In this document: positions 27,775 through 38,307 of the stretch, piece by piece | Numbering within the stretch: the stretch's first letter is position 1 | Layout: each line of letters opens with the position of its first letter | Made by a program: the position numbers and the translations under genes | Source of the DNA: Owenia fusiformis | Lineage: Eukaryota > Annelida > Polychaeta > Sabellida > Oweniidae | Direction: 5' to 3' | DNA: 64,000 nt | Assembly: GCA_903813345.2 (NCBI GenBank) | Contig: CAIIXF020000012.1 | Location: forward strand, 10,190,432 to 10,254,431 | The notes under the pieces: model-generated | What the model was told of the DNA's origin: nothing | The model's input: the letters and a program-made list of their open reading frames with translations, nothing else | Database searches by the model: none

Positions 27775-28060
27775 CACAGTTCTGCCTATCGAAAGTAAGG
27801 GCTGTTAATTCTCCATTTTTGCTTGAGAATCCTCCGCATTGCTAGGAACCATCCAAAGATAATGTCAGGTCAATAATATCATTAGGATGACAATCTTGGT
27901 TGATAAAAAGCCAGGCATGCCATCTTGTCACAGCAGATGCCATATTCTGCTTAGCTACCTTTCTTGTAGCAGTCAGAATTCACTTCTTGTGTCAATTCCA
28001 GGAAACATTTGTTTGTGGCTGTGGCATATTCATATTTCCAAGGAGGCGTTGTGCTTTGGA
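27775..28060 (-). pseudogene. Decayed Mutator-like transposase fragment
   Basis: On the minus strand, pieces such as LGNMNMPQPQ, ATRKVAKQNMASAV, NDIIDLTLSLDGS, a stop, and CGGFSSKNGELTAL line up in order with the transposase at 29334-31096 (LANMSMPPPQ, ATKKVAQVSMNCAV, TDIVDMTISVDGTWQ, RGFSSKNGTVTAL). The stop replaces the Trp codon of DGTW. Frame breaks show it is a fossil of a different, older copy. Confidence 0.75.
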
Positions 28061-28119
28061 ACAGTTACCACCAATGGTGAATCAAAACTAACAAACCAGT
28101 ACACTAAGTACACTTGATT

Positions 28120-28239
28120 ACAGGATACACAAAAGAACAAAGAGCCTAGTTCGGTGGCAATTGACGACCAACAATCCGTTGTAATGGCAATGCCAGGAAG
28201 GGCTTCTAGTTCTGATATCACATCTTCCTTTGCTGACAC
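28120..28239 (-). pseudogene. hAT-type transposase scrap
   Basis: A short frame reads SELEALPGIAITTDCWSSI. The TTDxWSS motif is typical of the start of the catalytic core of hAT (ZBED-like) transposases. It breaks off directly beside the Mutator fossil. Confidence 0.5.
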
Positions 28240-29333
28240 ATAATCAGTATTAAGGCAAGGCTACCCCCTCAATTTTGCTCATTTTGGTACCTCTAAACTA
28301 TCCCTTGTATGTTTTTTAAAAAAGGTCAGAAATTGATGAAACTTTGCAAAATGTTTCTTTATATATAGCTGGACATAATTCCATTTTGATTTTTTTGGAT
28401 TGCCCATCAGTAATTAAGCTAATTAGCGTTAATATGGGGCATCGAGAAATAACAATAAAAAAGTAATGAGGACCAATATCATCATGTTATATACTCAAAA
28501 AATGACAAATTATCAGTTGTTTATGTTCAAATTATCAGTTGTTTATGTTCAAATTAACTTATATTTACAATATTCCTCAATAATTATTCATGATATGCAT
28601 AATATATTTTAATATGATGTTACAAAATGCCATCTATTGGCCGAAATTTCAAACATGCTGTTTCTAAAAAGGTGCATATTTGCACCTGTTGTTGACTAAC
28701 AAATTAGGCTGGTACATACATTCTGATACTTTTTTCTAGTAGAACTAGGTTGCATAATTACAAACAAAAAAGTTCATTAGACTTATAATGATAGTTTTAT
28801 GGTTTTATAGTTGCGGAATGTGGTCAGTATACGTGAAACTAGTGAAATTCATGAATTTCTGTCAAACATCATAACTCAAGTTAGATATAATCAATCAAGT
28901 TGAAACTTTCTACATTTGTTCATTACAATAATATACATGTTTTGAATTAACAAAAACTTATTTTCTGTACTGAATTTTTTTTTCTAGATTTTTATTGATC
29001 GTTGTATGGAAAATTGAAAGACCCTAGGTATGTCAATATAATATCAAAACAATCTGAGTGCTTAAAGCAGCACACTAAGATATTCAAAACATCCCAAAAT
29101 ACTTGATAAATAAGTCCTGAAAATTTCAATGCTTTACCTTTAATAGTTTTTGAGATATTGTGTTTCACGTGTTACATTTTTCCGTAAAAGTAGCATTTTG
29201 AGAAAATCAACAATTTAAGCAAAAAATACTGAATATTTACGTAAAATATTGACATTTCAAAGAGTTTGGGTTCTTTTGTTTGTCCCTGTTGGTTTAAAAT
29301 ATATATATGATACATAAACATGTCACAGTTCTG
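28240..29333. other. Non-coding AT-rich interval
   Basis: No gene is seen. A 24-bp direct repeat 'aaattatcagttgtttatgttc' (written with the shared core only) lies at 28508-28555. The rest looks like the 3' flank of the transposase. Confidence 0.5.
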
Positions 29334-31096
29334 CTAACCCATACCAGCTTGGTAAACACGTATGTCTCTTAGGTTATATCTATTTAAGGCCCGATCACGT
29401 CTCTGTTCGATAACGGCATTCACGCCAGCAACATAAGCATTGTCCACACGTTTCTTGTCTATGCGTGCTAGTCCATAAACAGTCCAATAACCAGGAGAAA
29501 TATTGAGGGCTTCAAAGACTGGTATCCTCGCTAGTTCACCGCCATTGTAGGCTATAGCAGCATCATAAACTGCAATCTCGAGGCGGTTGCGTCCAACAAA
29601 TTGTGTTTTGGGGCAGCGCTCCCATATCATATTATGATAACTCTCATTGGTGTTCTGTGTGCCCCCATGAGAGCACTTTTCTAGTAGATCTCTTGCTGAG
29701 AGTGCCTCAAACACTGGTCTCATTTTCTCGCAAACATATCCTGGTAAGGAATTAGCATCAGCATTGCCAATCCCTGATACAGAAGGGCACCAATCTCCAC
29801 AGGCACGATGGTCGCGATTGCGATGGTTGAAAATGGCCCATATGGCATCATACATTGCGTTAACATTTCCTGCATTATTTCGAATAGCAGCTCCATAATG
29901 GCCCTGTATCCTAAGTATGGCCTTTTTGTCAGTTTATTAGCGCCACCTATACCTTTGGTCGTGCGGCCATTCTCAATATCAAAAGTCTTGTCCTTGTTCT
30001 TCGTAACGAGGTCCATAAGGCGTTTTCCCATTCTCTTTTGAATGTGGCCATTGCATTCAAGTTTTTTTATTTGAACATCTCCAGGATATATAGGAGGGTC
30101 ACATGCAGCAATAGCATGATAGGATTTGCTGTCTCCATCGCCTAAATATCCAGTGTACTGGGTGCATTGTTCTGGGAGTGAACGCATAAAAATTGTTTTT
30201 GCCCCAGCTGGCTCCATCGCTCCTGAACTACCATCATGGTTTTTCTCACATTCCAGGTTGGCAATATGGGGGATTTGCCAAGCCCTGAATTCCTCCTCAG
30301 GCTTCTTGCCTTTCATGTTGGCGCAAGCATTGCAATAGTTTGCCATAGTATGTATGTCGACAACTTTGCTGTCTACTCCAGCGACAGAAAGTGCCGTCAC
30401 AGTCCCATTTTTGCTGGAAAAGCCTCGCTTTTGCCATGTACCATCGACAGATATCGTCATGTCAACAATGTCTGTATTTGAAGCATGAGGGGCGACGAGC
30501 TGCCTAGCTTCCTGCACTGCGCAATTCATCGATACTTGTGCAACTTTCTTTGTTGCCTGGTGGATTCTCTTTTTATGACGATTCCATATTGCCATACTCT
30601 GAGGAGGAGGCATACTCATGTTTGCCAAGAATCTCCCTGCCTGTGCCCTATTACGTCCTATGGCAAACATGGATAGAGTCAGTCTTCTGTTGACATCATA
30701 TAATGTCCCATTTGGATGTATTTTCTCTGATGTGCAGTATTCTACACTATGTTCACAAGATGGGCATATGAAGACAAATGTTGAGCATTGTCCAATGCGA
30801 GTTTCCTTCATTTTAGTCCCAAATGCTTTATCACTGCAATTTGGACAGCTGAACTGTTCAACAAAGCTTTGGAATAGTAACACATCCATGAATCTATATC
30901 CAGAGAGATCAGCATTTTTATCAAAGTTAATGACTTTGGAAGGATCCAACTTTGAACCTGATGCAGAACTTTTACTAGTTTTTACAAACTTTTGCTCACT
31001 TTTTTTGGAAATTTTCTCACTTGGTTCTTCACCCATATTCTTTCCTCCATAATATTTTCTTTTCTTAGTCCTTTGTCTCCTTGTTGAACTACCCAT
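29334..31096 (-). CDS. Mutator-like transposase, near full length with one frameshift
   Basis: ATG at 31096 opens a basic N-terminus (RRQRTKKRKYYGG). Then come a zinc-binding region (CPNCSDKAFG ... CPSCEHSVEYC), SMFAIGRNRAQAGRFLANM, and the catalytic core with VDMTISVDGTWQKRG (likely first Asp), GDGDSKSYHAI (likely second Asp) and ECNGHIQKRMGKRL. The frame is lost at a T5 run (29923-29927). It resumes in the next frame through GAAIRNNAGNVNAMYDAIWA, CSHGGTQNTNESYHNMIWER and FVGRNRLEIAVYDA to a stop at 29334. These blocks match the 'Mutator-like transposase domain' proteins common in invertebrates. No introns. A single-base loss in a homopolymer could be mutation or sequencing error; otherwise the copy looks young. 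It would catalyse cut-and-paste transposition in the nucleus. Confidence 0.82.
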
Positions 31097-31731
31097 GGTA
31101 CTTATTTACAGCTTACAACGTTCAAAATCGTTTAATATTCACAATAACTGAGATAAATTCAAGTTTTTCAATTTTCCAAGGTCATTTAGACTACAGCCTA
31201 GCATGTTTTGTTAAGCGGCCTCTGATTGGCTGAGAAATTCCTGTCCCCATTGCCTTAATGGTATAGCTGAACCAATCAAAATCGTTGTTGCAAAATAAAT
31301 CTAGTTTAAAATGAGCTAGCAGGAGAAGACTTTTGTGAGTTTAGTACCTTTTAAATTTTAATTCTACGACTTATTTTAGCTGAGATATGACATTTTTAAG
31401 TTTATGAATATTTAATTAGTTCAAATTAGATTATTTTTTATCCGAGGTGGTCATATTAAATGATTATTTTAGTGGTTTTAGAGACTTCTGATTGAGCTGA
31501 AATTTTGGTATTGAATAAAGAACATATTTCACAATTGTAAACAGGGAACATCTCAAAAACCTTTTTTTCACAAAAAATCTCAAAAATGAAGGAGTAGATA
31601 TTTCTTTACAGTATTCTCACTAGGAACCCTTTATGGGGATTCAGTTTGTAAGAGTATTCTCTAAACCCAACATCCTCTACAACAGCAAATAGTCCCACAT
31701 CCAAAGCACACATTTTGGCCTCAGCCCGTTA

Positions 31732-32193
31732 CAGTATTTGCCATAATTGGCGCCCATGTTCCTATTAGCACCCCCCCAGACTTTTGGGAGGCCCGAGGGG
31801 GAGTCCCTGGTTGAAGAATCAACGATCATTGTGGTCAAATGTAAGAAGTCATGTAGGCGATAATAGCGTGTAATTCCAAAACGAGGCTGAGAAAAAATTC
31901 GAATTCGATTCAGCAGGTATAAGTCCGTTTTCGTATAGATTTATCAAGTAAAATACTGATGTAAGTACATATTTTATATTCCATTAGTGTAGCAAAAAGA
32001 GTGGGAACCCTGCAGTCCATGCAAACGTGGCGAATTTCACGAACCAAAATTTTCTTCTAATTTTTTTTCTAAGCTGAAAATGAAACTCCGGCATCTTTTC
32101 TCAGGCGGGACTCATATGGGCGCTAATAAGGACAACCTTTTGAACTGTTCTGACTTACTTTATGCGCCCTGGTGCCTACTACGGCAAATATGG
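31732..32193. mobile_element. TA-flanked MITE with TATTTGCC ends
   Basis: The ends are inverted: CAGTATTTGCCATAATTGGC on the left and GGTGCCTACTACGGCAAATA on the right, each bordered by TA. The interior is non-coding. Confidence 0.65.
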
Positions 32194-32615
32194 TATGTCA
32201 ACATATTCTGCTTCGTCTACCTTCACTTCATTTGATGTGTACGAGAATTGGAACTCTTGTTGAATCATAACTTTGCTAAAGGGTTTGTTTTTGATTTAGG
32301 TCTTTATTTATAAATCTGATAAAGAAGGTGACCCAACTGATGTAAGCCAATATTCCAGTAGTCCAACTTATCAGAGTCGGGGCAGCCCTGTCTAGGGCCT
32401 CCCTGCAGGGAGCACGACTAGGGTCGAGTCAGAGCTTGTGTCAAGGCTGGGCAGAGCTTAGACATGGTTGATACTAGTATGTCAGATCAAACATCAATTT
32501 TTTTCTCAATTAACGAACTGTTAAAAAACTGGATGCTATTGTTTTTGAAACAACGTACCAACCGAGGCCTAAGAACTGCATTTTCGTACACAAAATATAT
32601 GACTGGACAGTCCAT

Positions 32616-32822
32616 TTATTCAGCACTTAAAATAAAGTTATCCCCAGTATCTAGACAACCTCTAAACAATTTTTCATATATTTCTGCGAGAGTTCTGTAG
32701 CCAATTATGGACACTAGTCCATATTTAGGAATGATTTTTTTGTACATTTCTTGATCTGAATGGAAACCAACATCCTCACATTTTTCTTTTTGGAGCTCTT
32801 CAAATGCCACCCCATATTGTTT
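32616..32822 (-). CDS. Unrecognised terminal exon candidate
   Basis: After an acceptor (ACATCCCAG) the minus strand is open for 68 codons to a stop, with coding-like composition (FEELQKEKCEDVGFHSDQEM; KYGLVSIIGYRTLAEIYEKL). I do not recognise a family, and no upstream exon is evident. It could be the 3' end of another mobile-element protein. Confidence 0.25.
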   Translation of the reverse strand, partial: KQYGVAFEELQKEKCEDVGFHSDQEMYKKIIPKYGLVSIIGYRTLAEIYEKLFRGCLDTGDNFILSAE

Positions 32823-33990
32823 CTGGGATGTATTTATTTTGAAGAATATTTACCCTTTCATTGACTGATTTGAATTCATAGAATTTATATCATGTTTTCG
32901 AAGTACTATTTCATTTAGTGATAAATGCCAAGTACACAGTGTTTAATATCAAATAGATAATTCATTCAATAACCTAAAACAAATATGTGGTAGGTCATGT
33001 TCATCAGGTATCAGGGCTGAAGAAACAAAAAGAAAAAGAAAATATTTTGAGGTGTTTATTTCTGCTGTTTTCTGATGACAACAAGATAGATTGTGTCTTC
33101 AAATTGGATTAGGGTTGTAACCAGCGATCCTTGTTAGGTAGAAGCCTTCAGATCAATTGATCACCTGTTGTTATTGTCACCTAGCACATTGCGAGTTTTC
33201 TTGGAAGTCCTTTGAATGGCATTTGCTATTGTAGGGTGATTCACCTTTTCACTGTAAAGAAGAGTTAAGGTTTTTAGAAGCCCTCAGATCAGTTTATTGA
33301 TCCCTGAAAAATTGTGAAAGTAAGGTTCAAGTATTAAATAGCATGATATTTCCTCTTTCTCTTACAGTATTTCATATGGTTGGATCTTTCACTTGAAGAG
33401 AAAAAATCCAGTATGTTCTATAGCAAGCTGGTTACCACTTGCTTTTGGTGATCCTTATTATCTGAAAGTTTCATGTAATTATATTAGAAAATAGCAAAGT
33501 TAGAGCTGGTCGTCCAAGACTTTTGGATCATCCCTCGTATAGTTTGACATGTGAACTTGTTTGATTTTTTCTTTTCTTTTTATCTCAAAATGATATTACA
33601 TGCCTAATCTTTTTCTAATGATTTTTTTAATTTACATTTCCCAAAATGAAAGTGACCCCCCACCATGGACAACTGCTATTTGATAAATACAAGTATACAG
33701 TTATTTAAAGAGTGTCACCACATGCAGGGTATCATAATAAATGTATCCTGAAAATTTCAAGTCAGTATCTCTATTAGTTTTTAAGATACCATGTCATAAG
33801 TAAAATATCTAGTGCAAAGGATTTTGAGAAATTGGCAAAAACATTCATTACTCAACTCAGGTAGTAAATTAAGTGTAGTGCACACTGCATAACACTTTAG
33901 ATTCATTTCATAATCATAAACCAATTTCTCTTCTGTAAGTAATGGGTCCTTCTGGCTGAAGTTCAGACAAAAGGAAGATGGCAGCGAAAA
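32823..33990. other. Non-coding interval
   Basis: No supported gene or strong repeat is seen. Confidence 0.45.
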
Positions 33991-34425
33991 TCAGTCCTGG
34001 TCCTCTTGATGATCATACTGTTGGAAGCCAGTATACACTGGGTCCACCTCAGGTTCAGGGAATGTCTCTCTGATGAGGTATACACAACACGATGGTATGA
34101 CAATCTGCACATGACATGTACCCATTGCTGATACTGTCTGTACGCAATATGCCGCATCTTCTTGTGGTCTGGACCTTCATACCCATCAGGATACTGGGAT
34201 TTGTAATGCCCCCAAGCTGTTTCTAGGACATCCCGATCCAGGCACACACCACGGGAACCATCGTGCCTTGTAATGCATCTTCGCCTCTCTGATGTCGATC
34301 CCCGCGAAACTTCCTTGTCCAACTTCTCTATTGCAGATGGACTTTCCATGCAACACTCTCTCTATGGGGTTGGGAAGTACTGTGCACTGAAGATCACACT
34401 CAAGTAGTATATATCGTTGAAAAGG
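33991..34425 (-). pseudogene. P2X7 intracellular-domain (P2RX7_C-like) copy, frameshifted
   Basis: The minus strand shows, in order across three frames: ILLECDLQCTVLPNPIER; ECCMESPSAIEKL...CITRHDG..GVCLDRDVLETAW; MRHIAYRQYQQWVH; then VIPSCCVYLIRETFPEPE and PVYTGFQQYD to a stop at 33991. The Cys pair, CITRHDG, VCL..VL..AW, AYRQ..WVH and IPSC...IR..FP blocks are the signature of the P2X7 C-terminal 'ballast' domain (Zn/GDP-binding in the mammalian channel). Many invertebrate genomes carry it as a stand-alone protein. Frame changes near 34360 and between 34095 and 34120 make this copy inactive, unless an undetected intron accounts for one. Confidence 0.7.
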
Positions 34426-34449
34426 CTCCTAGTGCATTTGGGAGAGACG

Positions 34450-34612
34450 TGAAATCAGTGAAATCCATGGAATCAGTGATGTAATCGTGAAACCAGATGT
34501 AAATCAGTGAAATCCGTGAAATCATAGTCTTATCGTGGCAATAGTCAGCACTTATCAAGGTTGTAGCAATAGTCAGCACTTATCAAGGCCGTGGCAATAG
34601 TCAACAACCAAT
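34450..34612. repeat. Short tandem repeats upstream of the 34.7-kb gene
   Basis: 'gtgaaatcagtgaaatcc' style units (34450-34530) are followed by about 2.5 copies of a 32-33 bp unit containing GCAATAGTCAGCACTTATCA (34537-34612). Confidence 0.75.
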
Positions 34613-34662
34613 AGGAAGACTGATATGCAATAGTTTTATGTAAAACATTTGATGATGTCTAA

Positions 34663-34698
34663 TTTCCGACATTAATAGATAAGAAACAGACTATATAA
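34663..34698 (+). promoter_or_regulatory. TTTCCGACATT box plus TATA box
   Basis: The 11-mer TTTCCGACATT (34663-34673) starts exactly 29 bp before TATATAA (34692-34698). The ATG is 55 bp after the start of TATA. The same 11-mer at the same distance precedes the TATA box of the facing gene. Confidence 0.6.
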
Positions 34699-34746
34699 GC
34701 AGCGGCAGCATGATCATTATTCATTTGTATTTACAAAGCAATCAAC

Positions 34747-35728
34747 ATGACTTCAATGCTGAGATCCTACGAATTGACAAAGGATGCAACCTTCAACGTA
34801 TGCCATAACTCCAAAGGTACATATGGAGAATTGGTGCAAGCAAAATTTTCGCCAATGAAAAATAAAAAGTACGCGCATCGTCTATTCATTTCTGACGGAC
34901 TTTGGCGCAACCTGAAGAACATGCAAGGAACTGTTGGTGAGTTAGTGGCTTCAAAGGACTTTTCAAAGCAAGTCCTAGCCTCTCGAACCTGCGTATTGTC
35001 TCTCGTTGAAAGAACAGATGAACCGCTTGTTGAGCTTGCTAAGGTGGACCAGACACGTGCCATTTAACCGTTTAAGGTGATATCACTTCCGTTTGCTAAA
35101 TTTAACGAATGGCTGTTGCTCGCTGGGGAGGTGGATGATTATTTATCATTGAAGAGAAGAGCTCCTGCTTCCGCCCCGAAAAATGATGACTATATGGAGT
35201 GTTTTCGCCATTACCACTCAAAACCAGAATTAGGGGTTGAAACCTTCGGTCAGTGGAGTCTGTCATGGTCGACGACTATGACTGAAGTAGATGCGTTGCT
35301 AAAAGATGTCAGGGAAAATGCTGGAAACTGCATAATCGAGCAGAAGAAAATCAAAAAGACATCTCCCCGCGACATCTTAAAGCATGCTATTGTATACGTG
35401 TTCAACCGTGAGTACAAGAGGTCCGAGGGTCTTAGACTGTCTCAGGAATGTTCAGCGTGCAAGGAGGAAACTGAATGTGAAAATCAACTGGGACACTCAT
35501 GCCTGGAAAACATACTATATCTTCATGGAAGCTGTTGATACTATTTGCTTTGCAGAGTGCAAAAGAATCGCGATTAGATTAGCTGAATTCTTACAATTAG
35601 CAGACTCTGAGTTTAGCGAAGAACAGTTTAGAGATGAAAAAGCTAACTTGCATAAGGGTTATATCGGATACGCATCAATTACTGACAATGAGGACCTAGT
35701 ACAGGAAATTATAAGACAAATTTGGTGA
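34747..35728 (+). pseudogene. Unassigned plus-strand gene, possible PC4-like tandem domains, broken
   Basis: ATG 34747 follows a TATA promoter. The frame runs to TAA at 35065, then continues in the same frame to about 35520, and finishes in the next frame at 35728. Two stretches each look like a beta-sheet followed by a helix with a key aromatic: YAHRLFISDGLWRNLKNMQG, and CVLSLVERTDEPLVELAKV with FKVISLPFAKFNEWLLLAGE. This is the pattern of PC4/p15 single-strand DNA-binding domains, but the match is remote and is my inference. A zinc-like cluster follows (ECSACKEETECENQLGHSCL), then EAVDTICFAECKRIAIRLAE. The in-frame TAA and the frameshift near 35520 suggest a pseudogene or an assembly error. 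Confidence 0.45.
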
Positions 35729-36169
35729 GTACTGTATAGCATTCGCATATCTACAGCCTGGTCAGTTCATCAGAACGCTTCCAAAAAGCAAACATAATGT
35801 AAAATTGTTAGTTATAGATATAGTGGATGTTATACACGTATACACCATCTTCACTCCCATAATACACAATAGTTGATAGTCTGCTTGTTCTGCAATTTGT
35901 CACACCCTGAAAATGAATATTCGGTACATTAAATTCAGTGAAATAACAAGAACAGAGACAATTCCAAGCAACTATTATAGTTATATTATCACATCTGATC
36001 ACTCGGATGAGAATGTGCTACTTATCAGTTGTTTGGGATTTCAATGCAAGTTACTTTATCTTATAACGTTATGCAAGAATGCAAGTTGTTTCACCAGATC
36101 ACAACATTTGACTCGAATGAGTATTATTATCTTAAAATTAGTGTACATGAATCAATATTGTTTCAAATT

Positions 36170-36666
36170 TTAGTTTTTATCACCAGCCATCAGTCCACAC
36201 TCAAGTAGTATGTTTTCAAACTCCATATCCAATGCGGGGTTTGTTTGCTGATTGTTTGAAGCTGTATCTTCTGAAAGCATTGTACAGACTGTCTCATGCA
36301 AAGAATTGACATTCATAATCATGCTGTTCATGAGAATAATAACATAAGTTATCGTCGACCATGAGAAACAAACATCATACCTGCTTTTGTTGAAATGTCA
36401 TCTGTGACGCATCCCTTTCTCTTCATCTTATGGATAGTTAGGTATTGTGGGTGTTTAAATGTCGCCTCACATTTTTCACATTTAATTAGCCCGTAATCCA
36501 AGTGTACATATCGTACATGGCGGGTTAATTGATCGCTTTCATTAAATGTTTTTTTTTTACAGAAACCACAGGGATACAATCCTTTAAGCTCATGTTCTTT
36601 GCGTAAATGCGTTAATAATTTTTTATTACTTTGAAAAACTTTGTAACATACTTCAAAGACAAACAA
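36170..36666 (-). CDS. C2H2 zinc-finger gene, 3' exons
   Basis: Exon 36666-36381 encodes three C2H2-like fingers. The first lacks its first Cys, which would lie upstream (VCYKVFQ..KKLLTHLRKEH). Then YPCGFCKKKTFNESDQLTRH...H and IKCEKCEATFKHPQYLTIH...C follow. A donor (GCAG then GTATGA, phase 1) can join an acceptor at 36288 (GAGACAG). The final exon then reads CTMLSEDTASNNQQ...FENILLECGLMAGDKN to TAA (36172-36170). It is probably nucleic-acid binding. The 5' part is not found; it is independent of the gene ending at 36811, which has its own stop. Confidence 0.5.
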
Positions 36667-36810
36667 CTTAAAATGATAAGGAATAGTATACTGAATTTGC
36701 TTGAATAATCAAGATACATGTGAATTCATTACATAAATTGCTCGGGTAATGTTTCCTGTTAGTGTTCTTAGCACATTATCATGTTGACACAATGTCATTG
36801 CATAAATAGG

Positions 36811-38156
36811 TCACACAATTTCTTCAATCAGTTTTCGTAACACAATGTCACGTTGCGCTGAAGACGACCACGCGCATTTCCATAATGAAGAGTCTGTCAT
36901 CAGTCCTTGGTAGTGAACATCGACCTCCTCATTAGGAACAAGGTCAAGGTCCACCTCGAGAAATGTACAAACCCTCGTGAATGTTTCTGCTAAATCACTG
37001 AAGGCTACTTTGTTAACTGCCTGTGTCCCCAGTTCCTGAACAGACTTTTCTAGGTCAAACGTGCCACCATTGGATACATCGTATCTACAAATATCCAATA
37101 ATAATTATTATAATAAAATAATACTGACTTTAAGTCAAAACATTGAAAGAATCGTGGTTGGCGTATTTAAGCTACAAATAAAAAACGCTGGCACCGAGTT
37201 TAATACTATTCAGGAACTGCTGAATATTTCAAGTGTTATACTCTCTTGTTAGGCAAGATCTCAGGCCTATTTACTTACACATGCAAAGCTAACTTTTCCA
37301 CTTTATCAATTGCCAGGTGAGCAAACGAAGAGTTAGCAATTTCCATCCAACCAGGTTTTTGCAGTTCAATCATCTCGATGGAAACGCATTTGAATTTCGC
37401 TTCCTTACACTTTTCCCTGGCAACATCCATATCCCGCATCCAGTTCGAGTACCTAGGTTTCATGGAGTCTGTTTCATATACCACTCTGTATAGATTTGCA
37501 ACATCGCTAGTTGAACGTTTCTCGATTTTCGAATTTTTCGAGCAAGATTTTATTATTTCCGGCAGCCTTTCAAGAAACATCTTCCTAAAATCAAAATCTC
37601 AAGATGAAATTGTTGAATCAAAAGCCAGCAAATTGAAGTCGTGAATTTTTGAACTGCAATGCAGTATATAAATAAGGTAGATTAACTAGCCCAATATTAA
37701 CAAATCACGATCAATTGCTTGCACACTTAAATATTAAAAACTCTGGATGCGACATGTTATAATATGAGTACAGTATTAACAAACAACCTCAAACCTATGC
37801 TAGATCTATAAATCAACTCACCAAGCAATCTGATCAAAGCTGAAGAATGATTTCTTTTTCTTGCAAAACTTCTCTATCGTAATTTCACTTTGACTATAGC
37901 TCAGAAAGAAAACACCATCTATTATTTTGATCGATTTCAGTAGAGGTTCTCTCTTTCCCTTTTCATCTCTTGCGATGGCCCATGTCAGAAATTCGTCTTT
38001 TTTCTTGTTCACTTTTTTCAAAAGCGATCTGGTCACCGTGAAACCTGTTTCCGCGTTCATGTCATCACAGAGGAAATACTCTAGTTTTCCGTTCGTCTTT
38101 CGAATGATGCGCAGGTACATGCCAAATACTAATGCAAAAACAGCGATTGGCTCCAT
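36811..38156 (-). CDS. Intact three-exon gene of unknown function (304 aa), possible PC4-like domain
   Basis: Exons 38156-37822, 37584-37279 and 37084-36811 join in consistent phase 2 and end in TGA. ATG 38156 (MEPIAVFALVFGMYLRIIRK) lies 62 bp after the start of a TATA box. Near the exon 1/2 join, GVFFLSYSQSEITIEKFCKK is followed by SFFSFDQIAWKMFLERLPEI. Successive strands and then a Trp-containing helix recall PC4/p15 domains, as in the facing gene; this is inference only. The rest (LYRVVYETDSMKPRYSNWMR; FTRVCTFLEVDLDLVPNEE) is unrecognised. No signal peptide or membrane segment is certain; the short hydrophobic start could be a beta-strand. It is likely expressed: intact frame, good splice sites and a strong core promoter. 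Confidence 0.6.
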
Positions 38157-38210
38157 TCTGAACAATGTACTAATAATTGAATAGGTATAGAATTGGGAAT
38201 GACATTCAGC

Positions 38211-38307
38211 TATTTATATCATTAAATGCAAACGAAAATGTCGGAAAAAGGATGTCAGTAAAAAACTTATGTAATCTAATGATTAAATAATTTGAAAATG
38301 TTGGAAA
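38211..38307 (-). promoter_or_regulatory. TATA box with two TTTCCRACATT boxes
   Basis: On the minus strand, TTTCCGACATT (38247-38237) starts exactly 29 bp before TATAAATA (38218-38211). A variant, TTTCCAACATT, lies 60 bp further upstream (38307-38297). An octamer-like ATGCAAAT occurs in the plus orientation near 38339. Confidence 0.6.

Noticed and set aside
29808-31052. Several plus-strand open frames of 60-144 codons
   Set aside because: They are antisense shadows of the Mutator-like transposase, whose minus-strand motifs are clear.
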